DNA of 64,000 nt from Arthrobacter sp. EPSL27 (GCF_001512305.1 NZ_LNUT01000005.1:841774-905773); one strand, 5' to 3'. Numbered from the stretch's first letter, positions 34,795-44,264 are shown. Notes: a model not told the origin generated them from the letters alone. Program-made: numbers and translations.

Positions 34795-36693
34795 CTAGCT
34801 ACGATCGAATTCTGCGTCGACGATGTCATCGTCATCCACAGCGCTGGAGGCTCCGGGTTGTGATGCGGCTCCCTGGGCTGCCCCTGCTGTGGCCGCAGAG
34901 GCAGCAGAGGCACTCAGCGCCGCCTGCAGTTGCTGAAGCTCGGAGATGAGTCCCCTCGCCGTGGACACCTCCGCCTGGTTGCTCACCGCGTCGCGTGCCT
35001 GCCCGATCAGCAGTTCCGCCCGGGCTTTGTCGTGCGTCTGGACCGCGTCTCCGAGTTCGTTCACGGTCCTCTCAACCCTGTAGGCCACCGCATCGAGCTC
35101 GTTGAGGGTTTCGATCCGCTCCCGGTTCTGCAGATCCTCGCTTCTGTGGGACTCGGCCTCGGTAATCATGCGCTCGACTTCCTTGGCGTCGAGGTTGGAG
35201 CCTTCACTGATGGTGATGCCCTGTTCCTTGCCCGTGTCCTTGTCGCGGGCGGTGACGTTCAGAATGCCGTTGGCGTCGACGTCGAACGTGACCTCGACCT
35301 GCGGCTCGCCGCGGGGCGCGGGCCGGATATCGGTCAGCTGGAACCGGCCCAGCACCCGATTATCGGCCGCGAGTTCCCGCTCGCCCTGCAAGACCACCAC
35401 GTCCACGGCGGGCTGGTTGTCGTCGGCGGTGGAGAATACTTCGCTGCGGCGGGCGGGGATGGTCGTGTTGCGCTCGATGATCTTGGTCATGACGCCGCCG
35501 CGGGTCTCGACGCCCAAGGAAAGCGGCACAACATCCAACAGCAGGACATCGGACACTTCACCCTTGAGCACACCGGCCTGGATCGCCGCACCGATGGCCA
35601 CCACTTCGTCCGGATTGACGCTCATGTTCGGCTCTTTGCCACCCGTCAGCCGCCGCACAAGATTCTGCACCGCAGGTATGCGCGTGGAGCCTCCCACCAG
35701 AATTACCTCGTCGATGTCATTGGCCGTGACTTTGGCGTCCGTCATCGCCTGCTGCACCGGGCCCATCGTGCGCTCGACGAGGTCGTGGGTAAGGTCCTCG
35801 AAGACGGACCGCCGGATGGTGGTGGTCAGGTGCTTGGGACCTGTTGCGTCGGCCGTAACAAAGGGAAGACTGACCTGAGTTTGGGCGACAGAGCTCAGCT
35901 CGACCTTTGCTTTCTCGGCCGCTTCGAACAGGCGTTGCAACGCCTGGGGGTCCGTTCGGAGGTCGATGCCGGACTCCTTCTGGAAGTCATCGGCGAGGTA
36001 GTCGACAAGACGGCGGTCGAAATCGTCGCCACCGAGATGTGAGTCGCCCGCGGTTGAGCGGACCTCTACTACCCCGTCGCCGACGTCCAGGAGGCTCACG
36101 TCGAACGTTCCGCCGCCGAGGTCGAACACCAACACCGTCTCATGCTCACGCTTGTCAATCCCGTAGGCCAGAGCCGCGGCAGTGGGTTCGTTGATGATGC
36201 GCAGGACTTCCAGCCCGGCAATCTTGCCCGCGTCCTTGGTCGCGGTGCGTTGCGCGTCGTTGAAGTACGCGGGAACCGTAATAACGGCCTCCGTTACCTT
36301 TTCGCCCAACTGCTTCGCTGCGTCGTCCACCAGCTTGCGGAGTACGAGCGCACTCACCTCTTCGGGTGCCACCTTCTTGCCCTGAACATGAAAACGCGCC
36401 ACGCCGTTGTCGTTCGCCACGACGTCGAAACTCACGGCCATGGCTTCATCCGAGATCTCATCATAGTGACGGCCAATAAAGCGCTTCGCCGACGTGATGG
36501 TTCCCTTGGGGTTAAGAATCCCCTGCCGCCGGGCCAGCTGCCCCACAAGGCGTTCACCGCTGTCCGTGTACGCCACAACTGATGGGGTGGTGCGGGCTCC
36601 TTCCGCGTTCGGGATGACGCGGGCTTCCCCGCCTTCCCAGACGGCGATCACCGAGTTGGTGGTTCCAAGATCAATTCCTACTGCTTTGGCCAT
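34795..36693 (-). CDS. dnaK: Hsp70 chaperone DnaK
   Basis: 632 residues. ATPase motifs [13 protein letters not shown] (phosphate 1), [14 protein letters not shown] (phosphate 2) and [13 protein letters not shown] (adenosine) are intact; the substrate domain follows, and the C terminus ends DDIVDAEF as in DnaK. ATG 36693 has CCGGAG upstream; the frame extends 24 residues further without DnaK similarity. First gene of the six-gene chaperone operon. No CIRCE box, and no HAIR box (CTTGAGT-N7-ACTCAAG), was found upstream. Confidence 0.95.
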   Translation of the reverse strand: MAKAVGIDLGTTNSVIAVWEGGEARVIPNAEGARTTPSVVAYTDSGERLVGQLARRQGILNPKGTITSAKRFIGRHYDEISDEAMAVSFDVVANDNGVARFHVQGKKVAPEEVSALVLRKLVDDAAKQLGEKVTEAVITVPAYFNDAQRTATKDAGKIAGLEVLRIINEPTAAALAYGIDKREHETVLVFDLGGGTFDVSLLDVGDGVVEVRSTAGDSHLGGDDFDRRLVDYLADDFQKESGIDLRTDPQALQRLFEAAEKAKVELSSVAQTQVSLPFVTADATGPKHLTTTIRRSVFEDLTHDLVERTMGPVQQAMTDAKVTANDIDEVILVGGSTRIPAVQNLVRRLTGGKEPNMSVNPDEVVAIGAAIQAGVLKGEVSDVLLLDVVPLSLGVETRGGVMTKIIERNTTIPARRSEVFSTADDNQPAVDVVVLQGERELAADNRVLGRFQLTDIRPAPRGEPQVEVTFDVDANGILNVTARDKDTGKEQGITISEGSNLDAKEVERMITEAESHRSEDLQNRERIETLNELDAVAYRVERTVNELGDAVQTHDKARAELLIGQARDAVSNQAEVSTARGLISELQQLQAALSASAASAATAGAAQGAASQPGASSAVDDDDIVDAEFDRS

Positions 36694-37156
36694 GACGCAC
36701 TCCGGTCCTAGAGGGCGACCGGTCCTATGGCGACGTCCGCCCGAGATTTCCCTGCATGACTCCACGCCCAGTCCTGCTGGTTCTTGAGGCTTAAAGGGCT
36801 TTTCCGCGGGGCCCTATGGGGTTGAGTCTGCACCTTGCATGGGGCCACGGCATGACCCTCCGGGGTCCAATTTGCTCTCCGAATGTGACCTGCCAGGGCT
36901 AGGGCCCGCCCTGCACTTCCGTCACGCAAGGTACGACGACGGCGGGAAGGGACGCCGTCGTCCGGTCCCTTGCTCGATGCGGACCTCCGTGGATCCACAC
37001 TTGACAGCCCAAGGAGCCGGGTCTAGAACTGTGCTTATCAGGGGCACCCATCGCCAGTCTGACGGCGGCCATGCAGCCGGTCAGTGCCCACGCCACGCAA
37101 AGTGTCAATCGTCCAGGCGTGGCCGGCACCACGGCCGGACCGGCATAGGAGCCACC
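36694..37156. other. Divergent regulatory region between dnaK and zf-UBP genes
   Basis: About 460 bp with no gene. It holds a 10-bp-stem hairpin (36935-36944 with 36953-36962, loop GGAAGGGA) and a plus-strand promoter at 37001-37029. No CIRCE or HAIR element was seen, so the heat-shock control of the dnaK operon is not explained by the standard motifs. Confidence 0.6.
37001..37029 (+). promoter_or_regulatory. Promoter of the zf-UBP/FAD-oxidoreductase pair
   Basis: TTGACA (37001-37006) and TAGAAC (37024-37029) are spaced by 17 bp, giving a good vegetative promoter about 125 bp before ATG 37157. Confidence 0.6.
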
Positions 37157-37420
37157 ATGATTCCTGGATTTCCTGATCCGCATCTTTCCCAAATTCGTCC
37201 CGTTCGCGTGCGCACTCCGGAGGGCTGCGAGGAATGCCTTGCATTGGGCACGCCTTGGGTTCATTTGCGGTTGTGCCTCTCCTGCGGCCATGTTGGGTGT
37301 TGTGATGCCTCCCCTATGCGGCACGCCCGGGCTCACGCCTCCGCGCTGCACCCCATCGTTCGTTCCTTGGAGCCCGGCGAGGAATGGCGCTGGTGCTATC
37401 CCCATGAGGCATTCGTCTAG
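37157..37420 (+). CDS. UBP-type zinc finger protein
   Basis: 87 residues forming almost only a zf-UBP domain. Probable zinc ligands are C24-x2-C27, C40-x2-C43 and H45-x2-C48 (with C49 next to it), plus H56, H60 and H65, and WRWCYPHEAFV at the C terminus. Eukaryotic zf-UBP domains bind the ubiquitin C terminus; bacteria lack ubiquitin, so the bacterial role is unknown. TAGGAGCC precedes ATG 37157. The next gene starts 24 bp later, and the pair is likely co-transcribed. Confidence 0.85.
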   Translation: MIPGFPDPHLSQIRPVRVRTPEGCEECLALGTPWVHLRLCLSCGHVGCCDASPMRHARAHASALHPIVRSLEPGEEWRWCYPHEAFV

Positions 37421-37444
37421 CATGCCGGCGGGCGGATCCAGCTG

Positions 37445-39172
37445 ATGGAACCGACCGCAGGCCCGAGGCTGATTGAAACGCCGGACGTCTCCGGGGCCTA
37501 TCCACGGCTGGGCCAGGCTCAGGTGGAGTTGTTGGGCCGAGCCGGCACCAGGCGGGCTACCTCCGCCGGAGAAGTCCTGATACAGGAGGGAACCGTCAAC
37601 ACTGACTTCTTCGTCATCCTGCAGGGCTCGGTCATGGTCGTGGAGGGCCTGCACGGCGCAGCCAGCACACAGCCCGCCGAGCTGGGGCCGGGCACACGCA
37701 TCCTGGAAGTGCACGGACCAGGACGGTTCCTCGGGGAATTGGGCCTGGTCGAGGGGCAACCCGCCTTCGTCACCGCTGTCTCCGCTGAGGCGGGTGAAGT
37801 GCTCCAGATCAGCGGGGACGATCTGCGCCGCGTGGTGCTAACGGACACTGCGGCGGGCGAGACCATTCTGCGGGCATACCTCCAGCGCCGGATCCTTCTG
37901 ATCAGCACGGGTGCGGGCATTCGCATCGTCGGGTCCCGCTTCAGCCGCGACACCCTTCGCCTCCTGGAATTCGCAGGCGCCAACCGCCTCCCTCACCGGC
38001 TGGTCGATCTGGAGGATGACGAGCACGCGCAGGCCATCCTGGACCGGGCCGGAATCCTTGCAGGTGACCTGCCGGCAGTGGTGCTCAACGCATCGGAGGT
38101 GCTCAAAAACCCGTCCAACGCAGACCTCGCCCTTGCCATGGGCCTGCGGGCTGCGAAAGAACACCCGGCGGCGTATGACCTTATGGTGATCGGTGCCGGT
38201 CCAGCCGGCCTGGCGGCCGCCGTTTACGCGGCGTCTGACGGCTTGTCGGTAGTCCTTAAGGAAAGCTTCGCCATAGGTGGGCAGGCCGGCACGTCGTCGC
38301 GGATTGAGAACTTTCTCGGCTTCCCCGCCGGCATTTCCGGCGGGGAACTCACGGAACGGGCAGTCATTCAGGCGCGGAAGTTCCAGGTCCAGATCAATGT
38401 CGCCTGCCGGGCAAACACCATCCAGTTGACGGATGGCGCGTTCCGCGCCGAGTTCGACGAGAGCGGCCCTGCCTCCTCGCGGGCCGCACTGCTCGCTACC
38501 GGCGTTCGTTACCGCCGGCTGCCGGTTCCCGGTCTTGAGAAATTCGAGGGGATCAGTGTTTTCTACGCAGCCACTGTCCACGAAGCCAGACTCTGCGGAT
38601 TACAGCAGGTGACGGTGGTCGGCGGTGGAAACTCCGCGGGGCAGGCAGCGCTGTTCCTGGCTGGCGCGGGAGCGCCGGTGCGGCTGGTGGTGCGCGGGGC
38701 GGACCTCGGAGCCGACATGTCGAGGTACCTTGCGGAACGGATCGAAGCGCATCCGGGCATCGAGGTGCTGCTGAGGGCCAACATCGTGGGCGTTGACGGT
38801 TCGGGAAGCCTGGAACGGATCGTCGTTGATCTGGCAGCTCCCGGCGAACAGCGCGTCCTCGACACCCGGTACCTCTTCATTTTCATCGGAGCCAAACCGC
38901 ACACGGAATGGCTCCAGGATACGCTTGTACTTGATGACAACGGCTTCGTGCTCACCGGGGCCGATCTCGAAGACTTTCCGCCGGAGTTCAGCCATCTGGG
39001 CCGCAAACGGCTGCCCTTGGAAACCAGCGTTCCAGGGATGTTTGCGGTGGGCGATGTTCGGCATGGATCGGTTAAACGCGTAACGGCGGCTGCCGGTGAG
39101 GGATCGACAGCCGTCGCGATGATCCACGAGCACCTGCGCCTCCTCCGGGATGGACCAACCGGTGGGCGTTGA
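37445..39172 (+). CDS. Cyclic-nucleotide-binding/FAD oxidoreductase fusion
   Basis: 575 residues: a cNMP-binding-type domain (about 20-140, with GPGRFLGELGLVEGQPA), a thioredoxin-fold-like linker (about 148-235) without CxxC, and a thioredoxin-reductase-like FAD/NAD(P)H module (GAGPAG at 250-255, GGGNSA at 393-398, late VGDVRHGSVKRV). The redox-active CxxC expected between about 374 and 384 is replaced by FYAATVHEARLC. It therefore cannot act as a normal thioredoxin reductase; hydride transfer to another acceptor is possible. Located beside the zf-UBP gene and the chaperone operon, suggesting a stress role (inference). Confidence 0.85.
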   Translation: MEPTAGPRLIETPDVSGAYPRLGQAQVELLGRAGTRRATSAGEVLIQEGTVNTDFFVILQGSVMVVEGLHGAASTQPAELGPGTRILEVHGPGRFLGELGLVEGQPAFVTAVSAEAGEVLQISGDDLRRVVLTDTAAGETILRAYLQRRILLISTGAGIRIVGSRFSRDTLRLLEFAGANRLPHRLVDLEDDEHAQAILDRAGILAGDLPAVVLNASEVLKNPSNADLALAMGLRAAKEHPAAYDLMVIGAGPAGLAAAVYAASDGLSVVLKESFAIGGQAGTSSRIENFLGFPAGISGGELTERAVIQARKFQVQINVACRANTIQLTDGAFRAEFDESGPASSRAALLATGVRYRRLPVPGLEKFEGISVFYAATVHEARLCGLQQVTVVGGGNSAGQAALFLAGAGAPVRLVVRGADLGADMSRYLAERIEAHPGIEVLLRANIVGVDGSGSLERIVVDLAAPGEQRVLDTRYLFIFIGAKPHTEWLQDTLVLDDNGFVLTGADLEDFPPEFSHLGRKRLPLETSVPGMFAVGDVRHGSVKRVTAAAGEGSTAVAMIHEHLRLLRDGPTGGR

Positions 39173-39535
39173 AGTACCGGACAGTGACAAGCGACTAGGC
39201 CGGGGACAGGGACTACTCCGCGGCAACATCCCGGCGTTCCGAAACGCCGCCGGGGCCCGGCCTTCAAGGGCCACCCCGGGGAGCAGAACAAGGGCTTACC
39301 AACGGCGATATACGGGCGTAGTTTGGTGGTGTTGAATAACCGACGTCGCAAGGTCCCGTTCAGGACGACGCCCCGTGGAAGCCGGAGTCCGGAACGGGAA
39401 TCATCGAGGGGAACTTTGGTCCTGATAAGCCACCGCCCGGAGCAAACGGACTAACGTACCGACAGCTCGTCACCGGCCGCCCGACATTTGCCGACGGCAC
39501 CACCACCGTTTGCTTGGACGGAGGCGAAGATCCCT
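39173..39535. other. Gap before the PucR gene, with a hairpin
   Basis: About 360 bp. CGGCGTT (39232-39238) pairs with AACGCCG (39243-39249) around CCGA, a possible terminator for the FAD oxidoreductase, without a T-run. No gene was recognised; the rest should hold the promoter of the downstream regulator. Confidence 0.4.
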
Positions 39536-41164
39536 GTGTTCAATCGATCTGTGGCAGAGGAATCCCTCAACACGGCCGCGCAGGCCGTGTCCGAGATAGG
39601 GTTCTGTGAAATCGAGGACCGCTACCTCGCGGTGAATGGCCAACTAAGCCCCGTCCCCAAACGTGCGCCCTTGCCCCTGGACCGGGACATCCGGCGCCTC
39701 GACGGCAGGGACTCCGTTCTTCCTTGCGCCAAGCCGGGCTGGCGATACGCATTGTTCACCCTCAACCTCAGTCGCGAACTTTACGGGTGCCTGGTGTTGT
39801 CCGCCGCCCGCCCGCCGCGCCTGACGCAGCTGATGCAGCTCCGGGCGGTTGCGGGGACGACCGGTATGGCGCACGCCCGGGAGTCCCCCGGAGAACAATC
39901 AACAGACGCAAACGGTCAGTCACTCCGCCGTGACGACAGGGACCAGCGTCTCCTGTCCCTCTCGGCGACGGTACAAGAGCTTGAAGATCATGTCAGGATC
40001 CGCGACGCCTTGGACCAGGGCGCTACTCCCGATCTCGGGGACAGTGACTCCAGCGAGCGCCTACTGGCGGAGATCCTTTCACGGCTGACGGCGCGGCCCG
40101 TCTGCATTGAGGACGCGTTCGGGCACATCAGCGCGGCCGCCGGGACCGGGTCCAGACGCCCGTATCCCAGGCTTGCCGCGGCCGCAAGATCGCGGACTGT
40201 GCAACTCTGGCTCGCCTCAGGTGCCCCAGTCCCTGAACCGCGCAGGCTCGTGGCTCCTGCTCTGTCGCGCGGCGAGGTGCTGGGCGCAATTTGCATGCTG
40301 GAGACCGACAGGCCGTTCTCGGCTGGGGAAATCTTCGCTTTGAAGTATGCAACGCGGCTCTTGGAGATCGAACTGTCGCACCGCCGCAGCCTGGTCAAGC
40401 TGGAACTCAGGTTGGGGCGCGACCTCGTGGACGAACTCGTGTCTGGAATGGACAGCGCGACCGCAGTCGTTCGTGCCAAGGCCTTGGGGTATGACATACG
40501 TGGTCCGCAGCACGTCATCGTGGCGGAGTGGCAGCCGCCAAGAGCTGACGATTCTGTAGTAGTGGCGCTGCGGACGACGTTCCTGGAACTCCATTTGTCC
40601 GCAATCGTCTCATCGCGCTCGGACATGGCTGTTGCCGTGGTCCGTGGCGATCCGTTGGGTGCCGAGCTCTTTCCCGTTATTGCCAGGACCCTGCGAAGTG
40701 CCACCGGAGCCGTGGGCATCGGTGGTCCCAGCCTGGAAGTCGCCCAGATTCCGCGCTCCTTCTCGGAAGCCCTGCGCGCGGTGCACATTCGGGCCAGCTC
40801 AATCGACCGGTTCGGCGCCACGCGTTTTGATCAACTTGGGATCTACCGCATCTTGGACACAGCCGGGGGCAAACCGGATCTGGCTGGCTACGTCGACCAG
40901 TGGCTCGGCCCCCTTCAACGCACCGACGACAGCCGGGGGTCTGAGCTGGTACACACCTTGGCCCAGTACCTGGACCACGGCGGCAACTATGAAAATACGG
41001 CCGAGAGCCTGAACATCCATCGAAGCACCCTGCGTTACCGCTTGAAGGCCATTCGAGAGATCACCGGCTTTGACCTTGCCGACCCCGAAGCCCGCCTCAA
41101 CCTGCACGTCGCAACGCGAGCGTGGCGTCTGCGCCGGCGCGGAGCCCCTTTTCACGGGCCTTAG
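39536..41164 (+). CDS. PucR/CdaR-family transcriptional regulator
   Basis: 542 residues. The C terminus has the PucR helix-turn-helix (YLDHGGNYENTAESLNIHRSTLRYRLKAIREITGFDL). A central GAF-like sensor region (about 175-300) and a GGDEF-like degenerate segment precede it. GTG 39536 is chosen because GGAGG lies 11 bases upstream; a TTG at 39488 would add 16 residues. PucR-type proteins are usually local activators of catabolic or transport genes; the target is not obvious here. Confidence 0.8.
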   Translation: MFNRSVAEESLNTAAQAVSEIGFCEIEDRYLAVNGQLSPVPKRAPLPLDRDIRRLDGRDSVLPCAKPGWRYALFTLNLSRELYGCLVLSAARPPRLTQLMQLRAVAGTTGMAHARESPGEQSTDANGQSLRRDDRDQRLLSLSATVQELEDHVRIRDALDQGATPDLGDSDSSERLLAEILSRLTARPVCIEDAFGHISAAAGTGSRRPYPRLAAAARSRTVQLWLASGAPVPEPRRLVAPALSRGEVLGAICMLETDRPFSAGEIFALKYATRLLEIELSHRRSLVKLELRLGRDLVDELVSGMDSATAVVRAKALGYDIRGPQHVIVAEWQPPRADDSVVVALRTTFLELHLSAIVSSRSDMAVAVVRGDPLGAELFPVIARTLRSATGAVGIGGPSLEVAQIPRSFSEALRAVHIRASSIDRFGATRFDQLGIYRILDTAGGKPDLAGYVDQWLGPLQRTDDSRGSELVHTLAQYLDHGGNYENTAESLNIHRSTLRYRLKAIREITGFDLADPEARLNLHVATRAWRLRRRGAPFHGP

Positions 41165-41280
41165 CCAATGCTCAAATTTCCGGCTGAATACCCCGCGGAT
41201 TCGGGCATCGGGAGCGGTGTCCGCCGCGACGGTGACATCCCGTTCGCTGGTCATGGACACGGAACCACAGGAGGCCGGGC

Positions 41281-42390
41281 ATGCCGGAACATTCGGACGA
41301 CGTGAACCCCAACAGTGACCGTACGCTGGGCGTGCTTGCCGAACCGGAGGTCACCGCAGAGTTTGCCGAGCGCAACGGACGCGAAGTGGGCCATCTCCTC
41401 AACCTCGCCGATGAGTGCCACGACTGGTCCGTGGTGATCGAGTACCAGGATTTTACGGCCGGCAATGGGTTGGCACCGATGCTGGACTCCTTAGCGAAGC
41501 ACCGGATCCGCCGCGCATGGGATGTCATGGTGTGCCTGACCGATCTTCCGATTCGGTTGGATGGCCGGACTGTGGTCGCGGAAGTTGCGCTCGCAGAGCC
41601 GGTGTCCCTGGTTTCCCTTCCCGCGCTCGGCGCCGTCAACCTCGACCGCCGGGTCCGCACCACCGTCGCCGATCTCGGCTGGGCGATGCACCGTCATTTT
41701 GATCCCGATGATGACGCCGTGGAATTCGGCCCGCCCTCGCTGCAGCAGTCGCGGCGGATAGAAAGCGCGGCTCTTGACGAGGGGCCGATCGGATTCCGGT
41801 ACGTCTCAGCAACCCGCCTCGGCCGGGGACGGTTGCTGGCGGGCATGCTGCGGGCAAACCGTCCTTGGCGACTGGTCTTCGGACTAAGAAGTGCTATGGC
41901 TGCCGCGATCGCCACTGGCGCCTTTGGTTTGGTCACGGACACTATCTGGCAACTCGCAGACCTGCTGGGCGCGCCGAGGCTGACGTTGCTGATGCTCCTT
42001 TCGATCGGTTCGATGGTTTCCTGGATTATCACCCAGCACGATTTGTGGGAAAGCCCCAGACGCGACGATTCCATCGAACGTTACAAGGCTTCCTTGTACA
42101 ACGTCTCGACAGTATGGTCCCTAACCATCGGCGTCGTGATCAGCTACGTCCTGCTGTTCGTGGCCGTGCTGCTGGCCGCGGCCTTCACTATCGACGACTC
42201 CCTCTTGGCACTGACCCTGCAGCATCCCGTGACTGTCTGGGACTTCGCGGAAGTCGCGTGGATGACGGCCTCGGCTGCGCTCATAGGTGGCGCGCTGGGT
42301 TCGGGATTCGAATCAAAGGACGACATTCTTCGGGCGGCCTACGGACAACGGGAACGTCATCGTCGCCAGTCGGCCGACGAAGGCGAATAG
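41281..42390 (+). CDS. Unrecognised four-helix membrane protein
   Basis: 369 residues. The N-terminal half (about 1-195) is soluble and mixed in charge. The C-terminal half has four probable membrane helices: LVFGLRSAMAAAIATGAFGLV, LTLLMLLSIGSMVSWII, LTIGVVISYVLLFVAVLLAAAF and WMTASAALIGGALGSGF, followed by a basic tail. GHAGIPEHS-like similarity to a known family was not found. It lies between a PucR regulator and a LacI regulator, unrelated to either by overlap. It could be a membrane sensor or a stress protein; the function is unknown. Confidence 0.6.
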   Translation: MPEHSDDVNPNSDRTLGVLAEPEVTAEFAERNGREVGHLLNLADECHDWSVVIEYQDFTAGNGLAPMLDSLAKHRIRRAWDVMVCLTDLPIRLDGRTVVAEVALAEPVSLVSLPALGAVNLDRRVRTTVADLGWAMHRHFDPDDDAVEFGPPSLQQSRRIESAALDEGPIGFRYVSATRLGRGRLLAGMLRANRPWRLVFGLRSAMAAAIATGAFGLVTDTIWQLADLLGAPRLTLLMLLSIGSMVSWIITQHDLWESPRRDDSIERYKASLYNVSTVWSLTIGVVISYVLLFVAVLLAAAFTIDDSLLALTLQHPVTVWDFAEVAWMTASAALIGGALGSGFESKDDILRAAYGQRERHRRQSADEGE

Positions 42391-42494
42391 TCCGTCCGGC
42401 GCCGAAGGCGCCCGTGGGGAGCGCCAAACCACGTAAGGTTAACTACAGACGATGGCCTCCGCCGGAGGCTGGTGGCGGCGAGACAGGGGAGCCC

Positions 42495-43565
42495 GTGGCT
42501 GGAGCAGCGAGAGGGAACGACGCGAAGACTGCGCGTTCACACCCAACCAGGCCACGGAAACCGAACATCAGCGACGTCGCCCAGCACGCCGGCGTCTCCT
42601 ACCAAACGGTCTCGCGGGTGTTGAACAACGCTCCGGATGTGAGCGCTGCTACCCGCGAGCGGGTCCAGCAAATCATCAAAGATATGGGGTACCGCCGAAG
42701 CAGGGCGGCCACCGCGCTCTCCACAAGCCGCTCGACGGCCATAGGCATCCTGACCGACGGCTCGCCGCGTTTCGGGCCGGTCGGTACGCTGATGGCCCTC
42801 GAGAAAGTTGCCCGGCAGAAGGGATACTTCACTACCGTCGTCACGGTCGAGGAGCCTTACAAGGATTCAATCCCAGAGGCGCTGGCCACCCTGGACGAGA
42901 TCGAGGTGGACGGCATCATTGTCATCGCACCGCTCCTGTCCATGGCCGCGGCTGTCAGGGAGGCGACGATCCAGGTTCCGGTCGAGATGATCGCCGCTGG
43001 AGCATCATCGACTCCGAACGTCTTCACATACTCGGAGAACCAGGAATTAGGCGCGCGTATGGCCACCCAGCACCTAGTCGATCTGGGCCACACCGACATC
43101 GCACATCTCGCCGGGTCCATGGACTGGTTTGACGGGCGGGTCCGGAAGCGGGGCTGGGAGTCCGCGCTCCGCGACAGCGGCCTCCCGCAGGGGCTGTGCC
43201 TGGAGGGCGATTGGAGCCCTGGGTGGGCCCACGCGACCGGACACCGGCTGGTCAGTGAGAAAAAGGTTCCGCAGGCGGTTTTCGCCGCCAGCGACCACAC
43301 CGCTTTGGGTCTCATCCGCGCCTTTGCCGAGTGCGGCATCCGGGTCCCGGAGGATGTCAGCATTGTGGGATTCGACGACGTCGAAGGTTCAGACTTCTTC
43401 CTTCCGCCGCTCACCACGGTGCGGCAGGATTTTGGCGCACTGGCCCACGCCAGCATAGAAGTGCTCCTGGGCGCGATTGAGGGCCGTGAAGTAGACCGCC
43501 CGCCCAGCGAGCCGACACTGGTGGTTCGCGCCAGCGCCATTCCGGCCCGGCCGGGGCGCCCTTAG
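42495..43565 (+). CDS. LacI-family repressor of the sugar operon
   Basis: 356 residues. N-terminal LacI helix-turn-helix NISDVAQHAGVSYQTVSRVLNNAPDVSAATRERV with hinge, then a periplasmic-binding-protein-like ligand domain ending VGFDDVEGSDFFLPPLTTVRQD. GTG 42495 with GGGGAG upstream; the preceding frame is out-of-frame sequence of the membrane protein gene. It directly precedes tandem LacI-type operators (43670-43715), so it most likely represses the downstream operon until sugar is present. Confidence 0.92.
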   Translation: MAGAARGNDAKTARSHPTRPRKPNISDVAQHAGVSYQTVSRVLNNAPDVSAATRERVQQIIKDMGYRRSRAATALSTSRSTAIGILTDGSPRFGPVGTLMALEKVARQKGYFTTVVTVEEPYKDSIPEALATLDEIEVDGIIVIAPLLSMAAAVREATIQVPVEMIAAGASSTPNVFTYSENQELGARMATQHLVDLGHTDIAHLAGSMDWFDGRVRKRGWESALRDSGLPQGLCLEGDWSPGWAHATGHRLVSEKKVPQAVFAASDHTALGLIRAFAECGIRVPEDVSIVGFDDVEGSDFFLPPLTTVRQDFGALAHASIEVLLGAIEGREVDRPPSEPTLVVRASAIPARPGRP

Positions 43566-43659
43566 CGCCCACCTGGGCCCCCTGGTCCTGCCGCGCCCCA
43601 GGCAACCGCCGTCTGCGGCGATGATGCTCCACATGTCCGAAATATTCGTCATGTGAGGG

Positions 43660-43715
43660 TTGACACATGTTCCGTGATCGGTCACGCTTAAGGAGTTCCG
43701 TGACCGGTCACGGAA
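43660..43715 (+). promoter_or_regulatory. Operon promoter with tandem LacI operators
   Basis: TTGACA (43660-43665) is a consensus -35 box; the -10 box is poor. Directly after it lie TTCCGTGATCGGTCACGCTT (43670-43689) and the perfect 20-bp palindrome TTCCGTGACCGGTCACGGAA (43696-43715), centres 26 bp apart. Both have the central CG of LacI-family sites. Confidence 0.8.
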
Positions 43716-43747
43716 AGTCATACTCAACGGCGAGGAAAGAAGACCCG

Positions 43748-44239
43748 GTGCAAGGCGAACCCAGCGCAAAACGTTTGACGCTTCTCCCCGACGTTGAGGC
43801 TCACGACATCGACGAGGCCCAGTGGGAAAACGTCGGAAAGCTCCTGGCAGAGGCAGCATGCCCGGACGATGACGTCACACGCGCTGTCCGGGCCTTCGTC
43901 CCCGCAAATTCGTCGGCCGTCGTCGGTGTTTTCGACGGTAGCGCCCTCTGGGCAAGCCTGGTCGTTGCTGTCGACAACACGGCTGCGATCACATCCGTGA
44001 CAACCGTCGACGGCTCCGCGGTCTCGTTGCACGGGGACATGGGCAAAGTGGCCCGCGATGTTGTGCGATGGATCCACACAAATGGCGGACTCTGCTCACT
44101 CGGACTGTTTCTCGAGAAACCACACGCGGAGGGGCTCTTGAACGCCTCCGACAAGGCCGCTGCAATCCGTACGGCCTCGGCCGCCGGCGGCCTGATCCTG
44201 TCCCCCGTACCCCCTCCTCTGGCGACGGCCCTGGCCTAA
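43748..44239 (+). CDS. Unknown protein, first gene of the sugar operon
   Basis: 163 residues from GTG 43748 (AGGAAAGAAG upstream). Contains AVVGVFDGSALWASLVVAVDN and DVVRWIHTNGGLCSLGLFLEKPHAEGLL, and ends in a hydrophobic, Pro-rich tail. No signal peptide or clear membrane helix. Family not recognised. As the first gene after the LacI operators it is probably tied to sugar sensing or to the dehydrogenases encoded downstream. Confidence 0.6.
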   Translation: MQGEPSAKRLTLLPDVEAHDIDEAQWENVGKLLAEAACPDDDVTRAVRAFVPANSSAVVGVFDGSALWASLVVAVDNTAAITSVTTVDGSAVSLHGDMGKVARDVVRWIHTNGGLCSLGLFLEKPHAEGLLNASDKAAAIRTASAAGGLILSPVPPPLATALA

Positions 44240-44264
44240 GACCTCATCACCACCCATTTCACCG

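Noticed and set aside
34930..36042. 370-codon plus-strand frame inside dnaK
   Set aside because: Antisense shadow of dnaK with no family features.
36694..36900. TTCTTGAGGCTTAAAGG upstream of dnaK as a possible HAIR element
   Set aside because: It lacks the inverted ACTCAAG half at the right distance.
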